DNA of 64,000 nt, taken from NCBI RefSeq assembly GCF_016863195.1, contig NZ_BOOK01000005.1:1-64000 (forward strand), in the 5' to 3' direction. The stretch comes from Paraplanobispora takensis (lineage in GTDB: Bacteria; Actinomycetota; Actinomycetes; Streptosporangiales; Streptosporangiaceae). Each line of letters begins with the position of its first letter. Within the stretch, counting starts at the first letter, position 1. A model generated the notes under the pieces. It saw nothing but the letters and a program-made list of their open reading frames with translations, ran no database searches and was not told where the DNA came from. The position numbers were made by a program, and so were the translations under genes. Positions 15,814-25,301 of the stretch are shown here, in pieces.

Positions 15814-16824
15814 TCACCAGTCGCCGTTCAGCTCCGTGCCGTACCAGGTCTCGATCAGCCGGCGCGCGATCGAGACCGCCGGCGGCAGGCGCACCTCGCC
15901 GTTCTCCATCGCGGCCAGCAGCTCCGCGCGGCTGAACCAGCGCGCCTCGGCGATCTCCTCGGGATCGAGTGAGAGCTCGGTGGAGACGGCGCGCGCGAAG
16001 AAGCCGAGCATCAGGCTCCGCGGGAACGGCCACGGCTGGCTGCCCAGGTAGCGGGGGGCGGTGACGTTCACGCCCACCTCCTCGACCACCTCGCGGATCA
16101 CCGCGTGCTCCAGGGACTCCCCCGGCTCCACGAATCCGGCCAGCACCGACATCCGCCCCTCGGGCCACTGCGGTCCCCTGGCCAGCAGGCACCGGTCCGC
16201 GTCGTCGTGGACGAGCATGATCACCGCGGGGTCGACCCGGGGGAAGTGCTGGCTGCCGTCGGCGGGGCACACGCGCACGTGCCCGCCCGCCCGTACCTCC
16301 GTGGGGCCGCCGCAGCGCGGGCAGAACCGGTGCGTGGAGTGCCAGGCGTCCAGTGCGACCGCGTAGACCAGCAGCCCGGCGTCGAGGTCCCCCAGCAGGG
16401 CGCCGACCTGGCGCAGGCCGGCGAGCACGGGCTCCCCCTCGGGCAGCGCGGCGGCGCCCAGCGGGGCCACGATCCGGGGCACGGGGCCGCCGCGGCCGGT
16501 CTCCCCGCCGGCCAGCGGAGCCGTCACCGAGAAGTAGGCGACGCCGTCGTCGTCCACGCCCAGCAGGTGGCGCGCGCCCTCGGGCGCCTCCGCGGGGGAC
16601 AGCAGGACCAGGCGGGCCTCCCGTCCGTCGCGCCGTACCAGCGCCTGCCCGTCGTCGACGACCACGACCCTGGTCCTCTCCTCCGCCCAGGCCCCCGCGA
16701 GCCAGTCGTCGTCGCCGCGCAGCGCCGCCGACCGGTCGATGGCACTGCGCGCGAGCAGCAGCGGCCCCAACAGTCCTTCTTCTGCCGTGATCTCCACGCG
16801 TCCGTCCTTCCGAGCCGCAGACAT
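15814..16824 (-). CDS. nudC: NAD(H) pyrophosphatase NudC
   Basis: A 336-residue protein with the NudC layout: N-terminal domain, zinc ribbon, then the Nudix box GFVEPGESLEHAVIREVVEE followed by the NAD-specific motif SQPWPFPRS. The ribbon starts CPRC, but its second half reads VCPADGSQHFPR, with only one cysteine where two are usual; a histidine may substitute. The enzyme hydrolyses NAD(H) and de-caps NAD-RNA. It follows mycoredoxin as in mycobacteria. Confidence 0.93.
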   Translation of the reverse strand: MSAARKDGRVEITAEEGLLGPLLLARSAIDRSAALRGDDDWLAGAWAEERTRVVVVDDGQALVRRDGREARLVLLSPAEAPEGARHLLGVDDDGVAYFSVTAPLAGGETGRGGPVPRIVAPLGAAALPEGEPVLAGLRQVGALLGDLDAGLLVYAVALDAWHSTHRFCPRCGGPTEVRAGGHVRVCPADGSQHFPRVDPAVIMLVHDDADRCLLARGPQWPEGRMSVLAGFVEPGESLEHAVIREVVEEVGVNVTAPRYLGSQPWPFPRSLMLGFFARAVSTELSLDPEEIAEARWFSRAELLAAMENGEVRLPPAVSIARRLIETWYGTELNGDW

Positions 16825-16980
16825 CCTAGGCCAGGGAACGCAAAGGCGCCGGAGCGGGGAGCTTTCTCCCCGCCCTCACCTGGCTCCGGAGACGACAGGC
16901 AGGGCCGGCCGAGGGCACATATACGGTTAATACGGAGTCCCACCCCCGCGATGATCTCCAGGCGGCTAGGATGCACCGGG

Positions 16981-16999
16981 TTAGGTTAGCCTTACCTGA
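16981..16999 (+). promoter_or_regulatory. IdeR/DmdR1-type iron box
   Basis: TTAGGTTAGCCTTACCTGA matches the actinobacterial consensus TTAGGTTAGSCTAACCTAA at 17 of 19 positions. It would overlap a TAGGTT -10 element, so the siderophore operon is probably repressed by iron-loaded IdeR. The downstream TTG start lies 16 bp beyond the box. Confidence 0.88.
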
Positions 17000-17015
17000 T
17001 ATCGGGGGTCCTGAA

Positions 17016-18176
17016 TTGCGGCTGTACCTCACCGCGCTCAAACCGACGGATTCGGTCGCCGACGGCTTCCTGCCCGCGGCCCGCGCGCTGGGCTGCGACA
17101 TCACGATCCTGACCGACCGCCCGGAGCACTACCGGGACGCCGGGGCCGAGGTGCTCGCGTGCGACGTGCGCGACGCCCGCGCGGTCATCGACGTCGTGGC
17201 GCACCACCACCCGCCCGCCGCGATCTTCTCCAACTCCGACCACATCCAGGCGGAGACCGCCCTGGCCGCCGCCTACTTCGACCTGCCGGGCAAGGACTGG
17301 CGGGCCTGCGCCGCGGCCAAGAACAAGGCGCTCACCCGGCGCAGGCTGGCCGAGGCCGGGGTCGAGACGGTGCGTTCGGTACGGCTGGCGCCCGGCGACC
17401 CGGTGCCCGGGGACGTGCCGCTGCCCGCCGTGGTCAAGCCCCGGGAGGGGGTGGCCAGCGAGGACGTGGTGCTGGCCGGGGACGCGCGCGAGCTGGCCGA
17501 GGCCGTACGGGCCATCCGCGCCCGCCGACCCGGCGAGGCCCTGGTCGTGGAGGAGTATCTCGACGGTCCCCTGCACACGCTGGAGACGCTGGGCGACGGC
17601 CGGACCCTGCAGGTCCTGGGCGGGTTCCGCACCACGCTCGGGCCGTTGCCGTACTTCGTGGAGGAGCGCCTGGACTGGGAGCCCCCGCCCGGCGCCGACC
17701 ACGTGCTGGCGGCCCTGCGGGCCCTCGGGGTGGGCTTCGGCGCCTGCCACACGGAGTACGCGATGACCTCCGGCGGGCCGCGGATCATCGAGGTCAACTA
17801 TCGCGTGATCGGCGACCACTGCGACTTCCTGATGGCGGACCTGCTGGGGATCCCGCTGTTCGAGCGCATCCTCGGCGTGCACCTCGGGGCCGGCCTGGCC
17901 CCGGAGCCCGGCGTCGCCCGCGGGCACGGCACCGCCCTGAGCCTGGTCGCGGAGCGCTCGGGGACCGTCGTCGCCGCCCCGGGGACGGTCGCGCCCTCCG
18001 GCCCCGGCCCGGTGCGGATCTGGCACCGTCCCCTGCGCGCGGTGGGCGACCGGATCGACCTCAGCCACACCAACCGCGACTACCTGGGCGTCGTCCGCGC
18101 CATCGGGCCCGACCGGGCGAGCGTGGACGAGGCCCTGGCGGCGTTCGGCGCCCGGAGCCCGTGGGTGGTCGGATGA
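17016..18176 (+). CDS. ATP-grasp ligase of a siderophore operon
   Basis: A 386-residue ATP-grasp protein. The TTG start (MRLYLTALKPTDSVADG) has GGGGG seven bases upstream; an in-frame ATG at 16971 is rejected because the iron box would lie in the coding sequence. ATP-grasp features are the lysine of AVVKPREGVAS, the VVEEYLDG segment, and the metal-binding IIEVNYRVIGD. It likely forms an amide or ester bond between a carboxylate and an amine in siderophore assembly. Its stop overlaps the next start (ATGA). Confidence 0.82.
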   Translation: MRLYLTALKPTDSVADGFLPAARALGCDITILTDRPEHYRDAGAEVLACDVRDARAVIDVVAHHHPPAAIFSNSDHIQAETALAAAYFDLPGKDWRACAAAKNKALTRRRLAEAGVETVRSVRLAPGDPVPGDVPLPAVVKPREGVASEDVVLAGDARELAEAVRAIRARRPGEALVVEEYLDGPLHTLETLGDGRTLQVLGGFRTTLGPLPYFVEERLDWEPPPGADHVLAALRALGVGFGACHTEYAMTSGGPRIIEVNYRVIGDHCDFLMADLLGIPLFERILGVHLGAGLAPEPGVARGHGTALSLVAERSGTVVAAPGTVAPSGPGPVRIWHRPLRAVGDRIDLSHTNRDYLGVVRAIGPDRASVDEALAAFGARSPWVVG

Positions 18177-19903
18177 GCGTGAGGACCGCCCTGACGGCGC
18201 GGGAGCCGTACCTCGCCGCCCGGGTCCTGGACTGCCTGCTGCGCGAGAACTACGGCGGCCTGGCCGGCCGGGTGACCCGGAGCAAGGACGGCGTCGCGCT
18301 GGTCCTGCCCGCCGGGCGCCGCATCCGGCTCACACCCGGCTCGCCGTTCCAGGACTTCGTGGTGGCCCCCGAGGAGCGCCTGCGCCTGGAGGAGGTGCTC
18401 TCCGCCCTGCGGGAGATCGCCCCCGCCGCCGACGCGCCGGGGGTGGAGGCCTTCGCCCGCGAGTGCCACGAGGCGCTGCGCGCCCTGGACCTGCACGCCG
18501 CCCGGTCCGGGGAGATCCTGGAGCGCCTGGGCCGCGGGCCGGGCGCGGGCGCCGTGCGCTACGAGACGCTGGCGGCCTTCGTCGACCATCCGGTGTACCC
18601 GACGGCGCGGTGCAAGAGCGGGCTGACGGACGAGGACCTGACGGCGTACGCGCCGGAGTTCGCCCCGAGCTTCGAGCTGCGGTGGGCGGCGGTGCCCGCG
18701 GATCGGGTGGCCGGGGCGCCCCTGCCGCCGGCGCCGGGAGGCCCCGCCGGCAGGCTCATGCCCGAACGGACCGGAGATCCCGCCGGGAGCCTCGTGCCCG
18801 GCCGGGCCGGGGGTCTCGCGGCGGGGTACGACGCCGATCCGGCCGAGGGCTTCGCGGCGGCCGGGCTGCCCCGGGAGCTCGCACGGACGCATGTGCTCTT
18901 CCCCGTGCACCCGCTGACCCTCCCGGCCGTCCGGGAGATTCCCTGGGCGGTCCCGGCCCCGGAGCCCGGCGTGACGGTCAGGCCCACCCTGTCGATGCGC
19001 ACCGTCGCGCTCGACGGGCGCACGCACCTGAAGCTGCCGCTGGCCACCAGCACCCTCGGGCTGCGCAACCGGCGCTCGATCAAGCCCGGCACCCTGGCCG
19101 ACGGAGCGCGCGCGGAACTGCTGCTGCGCGCGATGCCGTTCCCCGGGGTGCTCCTGGCCGACGAGCAGACCCACGCCCACGCCGGGCACGAGTATCTCGG
19201 CTGGCTCGTCCGCCGCCTGCCGCCGGGCGAGGCCGTCCCGGTCGCCGCGCTGCTCGCCCCGCTGCCGGGCGGGGGCACGGTCGTCGAGGAGCTCGCCCAC
19301 CGCCGGTGGGGCGGTGACGTGACCGGGTTGCTCACCGAGTATCTGCGGCTGCTGTTCGGCTTCGCCGTACGGCTCCTGGTCCGGTACGGCACGGCGCTGG
19401 AGGCCCACCAGCAGAACCTCTCCCTGGTGGTCGGCGGTGAAGGCCCCGTGCGGCTGCTGGTCAAGGACAACGACGGCCTGCTGACCTCGCCCGACCGCCT
19501 GCGGGCGGCGGGGCTGGCCGTACCGGACTTCTCCGACGGGCGGATGCTGACCGACGACCCGCACGCCCTGGCCGACGTCTTCGTGACCATCACCCTCCAC
19601 CTGGCCGCCGCCGCCCCCGCGTTCGGCGCGCTGCCCGCGCCGCGGGCCGCCGGGCTGCTGCGGGAGACGCTCGCCGAGGCCCTGGAGCCCTACGGCGACG
19701 ACCCGATGGCCCGCCTGCTGCGCGCCAGGACCCTCGACGCCGCCCGGCTCGTCGGCAAGTCGATGGTCACCGCCGGGACCCTGGTCGACAAGGCCCGCAC
19801 CGGGGCGCGCGACGTCAACAAGTTCTACGGCACCAGCGGCCCCAACTACCTTCGCCATCCCCCTCAGGCCATCCGCCCCGTGACCACGCAGAGGACGCCA
19901 TGA
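18173..19903 (+). CDS. IucA/IucC-family NRPS-independent siderophore synthetase (first copy)
   Basis: A 576-residue NIS synthetase. Family motifs are recognisable: HPVYPTARCKSG, FPVHPLTLP, KLPLATSTLGLRNRRSI for the phosphate-binding region, EAHQQNLSL and KDNDG. A C-terminal thumb-like region ends with DVNKFYGTSGPNYLR. It adenylates a carboxylate such as citrate and couples it to an amine or alcohol. A proline/glycine-rich insertion (residues about 180-220) separates the first two motifs. It is coupled by 4-bp overlaps to both neighbours. Confidence 0.88.
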   Translation: MSVRTALTAREPYLAARVLDCLLRENYGGLAGRVTRSKDGVALVLPAGRRIRLTPGSPFQDFVVAPEERLRLEEVLSALREIAPAADAPGVEAFARECHEALRALDLHAARSGEILERLGRGPGAGAVRYETLAAFVDHPVYPTARCKSGLTDEDLTAYAPEFAPSFELRWAAVPADRVAGAPLPPAPGGPAGRLMPERTGDPAGSLVPGRAGGLAAGYDADPAEGFAAAGLPRELARTHVLFPVHPLTLPAVREIPWAVPAPEPGVTVRPTLSMRTVALDGRTHLKLPLATSTLGLRNRRSIKPGTLADGARAELLLRAMPFPGVLLADEQTHAHAGHEYLGWLVRRLPPGEAVPVAALLAPLPGGGTVVEELAHRRWGGDVTGLLTEYLRLLFGFAVRLLVRYGTALEAHQQNLSLVVGGEGPVRLLVKDNDGLLTSPDRLRAAGLAVPDFSDGRMLTDDPHALADVFVTITLHLAAAAPAFGALPAPRAAGLLRETLAEALEPYGDDPMARLLRARTLDAARLVGKSMVTAGTLVDKARTGARDVNKFYGTSGPNYLRHPPQAIRPVTTQRTP

Positions 19904-21522
19904 CCAGCCTTGCGCTCGACTCCCCCGCCGCCGTCGCCGAGGAGGCCTCGCTCGCCGCGTTGCTGCGCTGCTGCGTCAGGGAGGTGGCCGGGCCGCGCGG
20001 GCAGGTCCGGCACTCGGGGCCGTACGTGCTCCTGCGCGTGGCGGGCGTCCCGCTGCGGGTCCGGGCGCACGGCGGCCTGGCGCTGCGCTTCGAGGGCTCT
20101 CCCGAGTGGCTGGACGGCGACAGCTGGCAGCCGCTGTCCGCCGGACGGCTGGTCCGGCTGGTGGAGGCCGAGCTGGGCGGCGGCAACGAGGAGTTCGCGT
20201 CCCAGGTGGCGGCGAGCCGGCGGGCCATGGCCACCCTGCTGCGGGCCCGGCGGGAGACGGCCGCCCCGGCCGACCCGTGGCTGGCCTCCGAGCAGGCGCT
20301 GGTGTTCGGGCACCCGTTCCACCCCAGCCCGAAGGCGCGCGGCGGGACCCCGGCCGACGCGGCTGACGACATCGAGGGCGACGCCGGCTGGCTCGCCTAC
20401 GCCCCCGAGGCGCACGCGAGCTTCCCGCTGCGGATCCTCGGGGTCCGCGACGACGTGCTGGCCCAGGCGGGCGACACGGCCGCGCTGGACGAGCTCGGCA
20501 CGGCCCCGCCCGGGTACTCCCCGCTGCCGGCGCACCCCTGGCAGCTCGGCCTGCTCGCGGCCGAGCTGGCCGCGCCGCTGGCCGACGGGAGGCTGATCGA
20601 CCTGGGGTACGGCTCCCGCCCGGCGGTCCCGACCTCGTCGGTGCGCACGCTCTACGAGCCGGCCGTCGACCGGTGCCTGAAGTTCAGCCTGGACGTGCGC
20701 ATCACCAACTGCGTGCGCAAGAACTCCTGGTACGAGCTGGCCGGGGCGGTCGAGCTGACCTCCCGGCTGGGCCCGGTGTTCCGGGAGCTGTCCGCGCGCT
20801 TCCCCGGCACCCGCTGGCTGCCCGAGCCCGGATACCGGTCGGCGGACCTCGGCACCCGGCTGCTGGAGGGGCTGGGGGTGATCGTCAGGATGAGTCCCTG
20901 GCAGGTCTGCCGCCCCGGCGTCACCCCGCTGCTGAGCGGCGCCCTGGCCACGCCCGGTCTGCCGGGCGTCGTCGCTACCGTGTCCGAGGCCGTCGCGGCC
21001 GACCCCGTGCGCTGGTGGCGGGCCTATGTGGAGCGGGTCGCGCTCCCGGTGCTGGACGCCTATCTGACGCACGGCGTGGTGCTGGAGCCGCACCTGCAGA
21101 ACGTGCTGGTCGGCGTGGACGGGGCCGGCACGCCGGTGGAGGCGGTCTTCCGCGACCTGGAGGGGACCAAGCTCGTGGCCGGGCGCCACGAGCTGTCGGG
21201 CGTCCCCCGCCGGGTCGCCGAGGCGCTCACCTACGACGCGGCCGGAGGCTGGAACCGGGTGCTGTACTGCCTGATGGTCAACCACCTGCCCGAGGTCGCC
21301 GCCACGCTCGCCGGGACCGGGCCGGTGCGCGAGCTGTGGGCGGTCGCCGGGGACGTGCTGGCCGGGTACGCCTCCCGGCGGGGATGGCCGCGCGAGCTGT
21401 CGGACCTGCTGGCCGGGGCGCCGCTGCCCGCCAAGGCCAACCTGTCGGTGCGGTGGGCGCGCTCGGCCGACCGCAGGGCCGGTTACGTGCCGGTGGCCAA
21501 CCCGCTGGCGGCCTCGGCGTGA
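19900..21522 (+). CDS. IucA/IucC-family NRPS-independent siderophore synthetase (second copy)
   Basis: A 540-residue NIS synthetase diverged from the first. It has the canonical GHPFHPSPKARGG, PAHPWQLG, KFSLDVRITNCVRKNSW, EPHLQNVLVGV and RDLEG. Two synthetases acting in sequence are typical for citrate- or succinate-based siderophores with two condensations. The ATG overlaps the previous stop. No exporter, receptor, decarboxylase or monooxygenase gene follows; the next gene is convergent adnB, so other pathway genes must lie elsewhere. Confidence 0.9.
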   Translation: MTSLALDSPAAVAEEASLAALLRCCVREVAGPRGQVRHSGPYVLLRVAGVPLRVRAHGGLALRFEGSPEWLDGDSWQPLSAGRLVRLVEAELGGGNEEFASQVAASRRAMATLLRARRETAAPADPWLASEQALVFGHPFHPSPKARGGTPADAADDIEGDAGWLAYAPEAHASFPLRILGVRDDVLAQAGDTAALDELGTAPPGYSPLPAHPWQLGLLAAELAAPLADGRLIDLGYGSRPAVPTSSVRTLYEPAVDRCLKFSLDVRITNCVRKNSWYELAGAVELTSRLGPVFRELSARFPGTRWLPEPGYRSADLGTRLLEGLGVIVRMSPWQVCRPGVTPLLSGALATPGLPGVVATVSEAVAADPVRWWRAYVERVALPVLDAYLTHGVVLEPHLQNVLVGVDGAGTPVEAVFRDLEGTKLVAGRHELSGVPRRVAEALTYDAAGGWNRVLYCLMVNHLPEVAATLAGTGPVRELWAVAGDVLAGYASRRGWPRELSDLLAGAPLPAKANLSVRWARSADRRAGYVPVANPLAASA

Positions 21523-21601
21523 GCCCTCCCGCCCGCCGTACGCGGCGGGCGGAAGCCGTACCGGGACATACCGGGGGACATGCCGGGGGACATGCCCGGG
21601 G

Positions 21602-24600
21602 TCATCCGAGCACGGGGACCGACTCGACGAGCGCGACCAGCCCCCGCTCGTCCAGCAGGTTCACCGGGCGGACCGTCTCGTTGACGCGCACGTAGTGGAA
21701 GGCCGCGCTCACCCGGTCGAGGGGGACGCCCGCCAGGTGGGACCAGGCCAGGCGGTAGGCGGCCAGCTGCACGGCGGCTGCCTCGGCCGCCTTGCCCGCG
21801 GGGCGCCTGCCCGTCTTCCAGTCGACGACCTCGTAGCCTCCGCCGGGCGTCCGGAAGACGGCGTCCATCCGGCCGCGGACCAGCCGGTCGGCGATCATCG
21901 TCTCGAACGGGACCTCGACGTCGAGGGGCTCGCGGCCCGCCCACTCGCTCTCCTCGAACCTCTCCTGGAGCTCGGCCAGCCGGGCGCCGGCACCGTCGAA
22001 GTCCGCCGCGTCCTCGGCCTCGTCCCCGGCGCCGGGCAGCTCCATCTCGTCGAGGAGGCGCTGCTGGCCCCAGCGGGACTCCAGCCACTCGTGGAAGGAG
22101 GTGCCGCGCCGGGCCAGGGGGGCGGGCTTCCTGGGGACGGGACGGCGGATCTGTCGGGCCAGGGCCTTGGCGTCGGCGGCCAGGGTGACCAGGGACGACA
22201 CGGTGAGGTGGGTGGGCAGCTCGACCTCCTTGCCGCCGCGCCGCCGGTTGCGCTCGCGCTCTCGCAGCAGCAGCTCGGTGTCCCGCTCCCAGGCCTTGGC
22301 CCGCTCCCGGTCCCACCCGCGCAGCTCCGCCGGCAGCCGGTCCCCCTCGCCCCCGGGCTCGGACCCCGCTTCGCCCGCCCCGCCGGCCTCCACCGCGGAG
22401 GCGCCGACGGCTCCGCTCACGGAAGACGGCGTCGCGGCGGTCTCCGCAGCGGGGACCGGTACGCCGGAGGAGGCGGGGGCCGGCGCGTCCGGCGCGGGGG
22501 CCTGGGCGGCGGGCGTCGCGGTGGTCTCCCCGGCGGGCGTCGTGGGAGTGACGGTCTGGGCGGCGGTCTCCACGGCGGGCGTCTCGGGGGTGGCGGCGCG
22601 GGCGGCGAAGTCGGCCAGGGCGGCCTCGACGAGGAAGGCGCCGTCGACGACGGACTCGTAACGGGCGCCCTCGGGGGTGACCGGCCAGGTGGTCTCCGCG
22701 GGCTCCTCCAGCAGGGGGTTGGTGGCGCCCTCCTCGATCTCGGGGGCCCACGTGGCCACCCGGCCGCAGGTGTCGCGGATCTCCAGCAGGAAGTCCGACG
22801 GCTCCAGGGGCTTGGCCGCGGTGCCCCAGCGGTAGCCGGAGGCGACCAGCAGATAGTGGGCGCGGGTCACGGCGACGTAGGCCAGCCGCCGCTCCTCCAT
22901 CAGGTCGCGGTCGCGGCAGCGCTCGTCGAAGTCGGCGAGCTCCTCCCTGGCCAGCCCGGTCAGCGCGGGCAGGTCGGAGGCGTCGCCGCGCAGCGGGTAC
23001 GGCAGCCGCCGCGGGTTCTCCGTCCACCTGGGGCTCACCATCGGCCGCGCGGGGAAGATCGTGCCGACGGCCAGGCCGCCGGTCTTCGACAGCGCCTGGG
23101 ACATGCCGGGCACGATCACGACCGGCCACTCCAGGCCCTTGGAGGCGTGCACGGTCATCAGCTTCACGCTGTTGCTCTCGCCCACCCGCCCGGAGTCCAG
23201 GCCGTTCTCCTCCTCGTCGGCCGCCTTCAGGAACGCCAGGAACGCGCCCAGCGTCGGGTCCTCGGAGTCTCCGGCGAAGCGGGCGGCGGCGTCGAGGAAG
23301 GCGTCCAGGTCGGCCCGGGCGGCGAACGCCCCCACGGCCGCGTGGCGCGCCGCCACCTCGATGTCCAGGCCGAGGCGGCGCTCGACCTCGACGATCAGGT
23401 CGGGCAGCGGCTGGCCTGCGTGGGCGCGCAGCGTCCGCAGCTCCTGGGCCATGGCGAGCAGCCGTACCCGCGCCGCCGGCGAGAACCGGTCCTGCCACTC
23501 GGGGCGGTCGGGCAGCTCGTCCAGGGCGTCGACCAGGCTGCCGCGCTCCTCGGCGAGGTCGGCGACGACCTGGTCCAGCGGATCGGCCACCGGGGAGGCG
23601 TCCTCGCGGGTCTCCCGGTTCAGCTCGCGGGCCCGCTCGCCCAGCTCCTTCAGGTCGGCCGGGCCGATCCGCCAGCGGGGGCCGGACAGCAGCCGGACCA
23701 GGGCGTCCCCGGCCGTCGGGTCGTAGAGCACGCGCAGGGTGGCCACGATGTCCGCGACCTCGGGCACGGTGAGCAGGCCGCCCAGGCCGACCACCTCGAC
23801 CGGGATGCCCCGGTCCTCCAGCGCCCGGCGCAGCGCGGGGAACTGCGAGCGCTTGCGGGCCAGGATCGCCACGTCGTGGGGCTGCAGGCACTGCGGGCCG
23901 CCCCACATGCTCTGCTTGGCCTTCTTGCGCTCGCCCTCGCCCCACGGCAGGCCGTCCGGCGCGGTGTCGCTCCCCAGCAGCCGGGAGATCTCGCGGGCGA
24001 TCCACTCGGCCTCGTCCTCGGCCGTCTCGTGGAAGGCGGTCACCACCCGGCCGCGCTCGACCCGGTTGCCGCCCGGCACCAGCACCGGCACCTCGCGGGC
24101 CTCCATCCGCAGCGGGATCTGCACCCGGGCGGCGACGTCGAGCACGGCGTCGCCGTTGCGGAAGCTGACCGACAGCTGCCGGATCTGGGCGGGCTCCCCC
24201 GAGGCGGTCCTGAAGTCGCGCGGAAAGCGGGTGAGGTTCCCGGCCGAGGCCCCGCGCCAGCCGTAGATGGACTGGCAGGGGTCGCCGACGGCGGTCACCG
24301 GATGCCCGTTGCCGAACAGCGAGCGCAGCAGGACGAGCTGGGCGTGGCTGGTGTCCTGGTACTCGTCCAGCAGGACGACGGCGAACCGGCTGCGTTCGAG
24401 CTCCCCGACCTCCGGGTGCTTGGCGGCGATCCGGGCGGCCAGGGCCATCTGGTCGCCGTGGTCGACGACCTCGCGCCTGCGCTTGAGCCGGTTGTAGGCC
24501 TCCACCAGCGGCAGGAGCTGCTCCCTGGCCTTCTGCACGGCCAGGGGCTTGCGCTGGGCCACGATCGGCGAGCCGGGCAGCGCGGCGTACCGCTCGGCCA

Positions 24601-25159
24601 GCCAGGCGCCCACCTCCCGCACCTCCGCCGGCCGGCGCAGGTGCTCGGCCAGCTCCCCGGCCAGCTCCAGCACCGCGCGGGTGACGGTGGCCGGTCCCCA
24701 TTCGATCTGCTCCATCGGCCCGTCGTAGCCGCTGACCACCCGCCCGGCGAGCTGCCAGGCGACGGCGGGGGTGATCAGGCGCATGGTGGGCTCCAGCGCC
24801 TCGCGCAGGGCGTGGTCGGTGACCAGCCGGGCGGCGTAGGCGTGGTAGGTCGAGATCGTCGGCTCGCCCGCCAGCAGGTCCGCGGGGACCCCGGAGCCCA
24901 GCGCGGTGAGCCGCTCGCGGACGCGGTGCGACAGCTCGCTGGCGGCCTTCCTGGTGAAGGTCAGGCCGAGCACCTGCTCGGGCCGGACCAGGCCGTTGGC
25001 GACCAGCCAGACGACCCGCCCGGCCATGGTCTCGCTCTTGCCGGACCCGGCTCCCGCCACCACGACCATCGGTTCGAGACCGGCCTCGATGACCGCGGCC
25101 TGTTCGGGGGTCGGGGGAAGGATGCCCAGCTCCGCCGCGAGCTGGATCGGGCTCAGCAC
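21602..25159 (-). CDS. adnB: AdnB subunit of the AdnAB helicase-nuclease
   Basis: A 1185-residue protein with an N-terminal UvrD-like motor (Walker A GAGSGKSE, residues 36-43; DEYQDTSHAQ; GDPCQSIYGWRGAS; YVAVTRAHYLL) and a C-terminal RecB-type nuclease (GRMDAVFR ... EVVDWKTGR). AdnAB resects double-strand breaks in actinobacteria. An Ala/Pro/Thr-rich linker near residue 880 separates the domains. The GTG start takes its GGAGG from the last unit of a 12-bp tandem repeat. It lies 142 bp after adnA, the order seen in mycobacteria. Confidence 0.92.
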   Translation of the reverse strand: MLSPIQLAAELGILPPTPEQAAVIEAGLEPMVVVAGAGSGKSETMAGRVVWLVANGLVRPEQVLGLTFTRKAASELSHRVRERLTALGSGVPADLLAGEPTISTYHAYAARLVTDHALREALEPTMRLITPAVAWQLAGRVVSGYDGPMEQIEWGPATVTRAVLELAGELAEHLRRPAEVREVGAWLAERYAALPGSPIVAQRKPLAVQKAREQLLPLVEAYNRLKRRREVVDHGDQMALAARIAAKHPEVGELERSRFAVVLLDEYQDTSHAQLVLLRSLFGNGHPVTAVGDPCQSIYGWRGASAGNLTRFPRDFRTASGEPAQIRQLSVSFRNGDAVLDVAARVQIPLRMEAREVPVLVPGGNRVERGRVVTAFHETAEDEAEWIAREISRLLGSDTAPDGLPWGEGERKKAKQSMWGGPQCLQPHDVAILARKRSQFPALRRALEDRGIPVEVVGLGGLLTVPEVADIVATLRVLYDPTAGDALVRLLSGPRWRIGPADLKELGERARELNRETREDASPVADPLDQVVADLAEERGSLVDALDELPDRPEWQDRFSPAARVRLLAMAQELRTLRAHAGQPLPDLIVEVERRLGLDIEVAARHAAVGAFAARADLDAFLDAAARFAGDSEDPTLGAFLAFLKAADEEENGLDSGRVGESNSVKLMTVHASKGLEWPVVIVPGMSQALSKTGGLAVGTIFPARPMVSPRWTENPRRLPYPLRGDASDLPALTGLAREELADFDERCRDRDLMEERRLAYVAVTRAHYLLVASGYRWGTAAKPLEPSDFLLEIRDTCGRVATWAPEIEEGATNPLLEEPAETTWPVTPEGARYESVVDGAFLVEAALADFAARAATPETPAVETAAQTVTPTTPAGETTATPAAQAPAPDAPAPASSGVPVPAAETAATPSSVSGAVGASAVEAGGAGEAGSEPGGEGDRLPAELRGWDRERAKAWERDTELLLRERERNRRRGGKEVELPTHLTVSSLVTLAADAKALARQIRRPVPRKPAPLARRGTSFHEWLESRWGQQRLLDEMELPGAGDEAEDAADFDGAGARLAELQERFEESEWAGREPLDVEVPFETMIADRLVRGRMDAVFRTPGGGYEVVDWKTGRRPAGKAAEAAAVQLAAYRLAWSHLAGVPLDRVSAAFHYVRVNETVRPVNLLDERGLVALVESVPVLG

Positions 25160-25165
25160 ACCATG

Positions 25166-25213
25166 CCTCCGTCTGCGCCTCCGTCTGTGCCTCCGTCTGC
25201 GCCTTCGTCCGTG
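25166..25213 (-). repeat. 12-bp tandem repeat carrying Shine-Dalgarno motifs upstream of adnB
   Basis: Read leftward, three units of GCRCAGACGGAG plus one degenerate unit run up to the adnB start. Each unit supplies an AGGC/GGAGG core; the last GGAGG is 6 bp before the GTG. Confidence 0.75.
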
Positions 25214-25301
25214 CGCCCGGAGACGGCACGACAGGGGGTCGTACGGCCCGCCGCTCCGCCCGCCCGTCCGGCCGTGCCGGGACGGTCCAGGGTAGTACGG
25301 C

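Noticed and set aside
16971-17015. ATG start for the ATP-grasp gene
   Set aside because: It would put the iron box inside the coding sequence; the TTG at 17016 has a proper SD and matches family N-termini.
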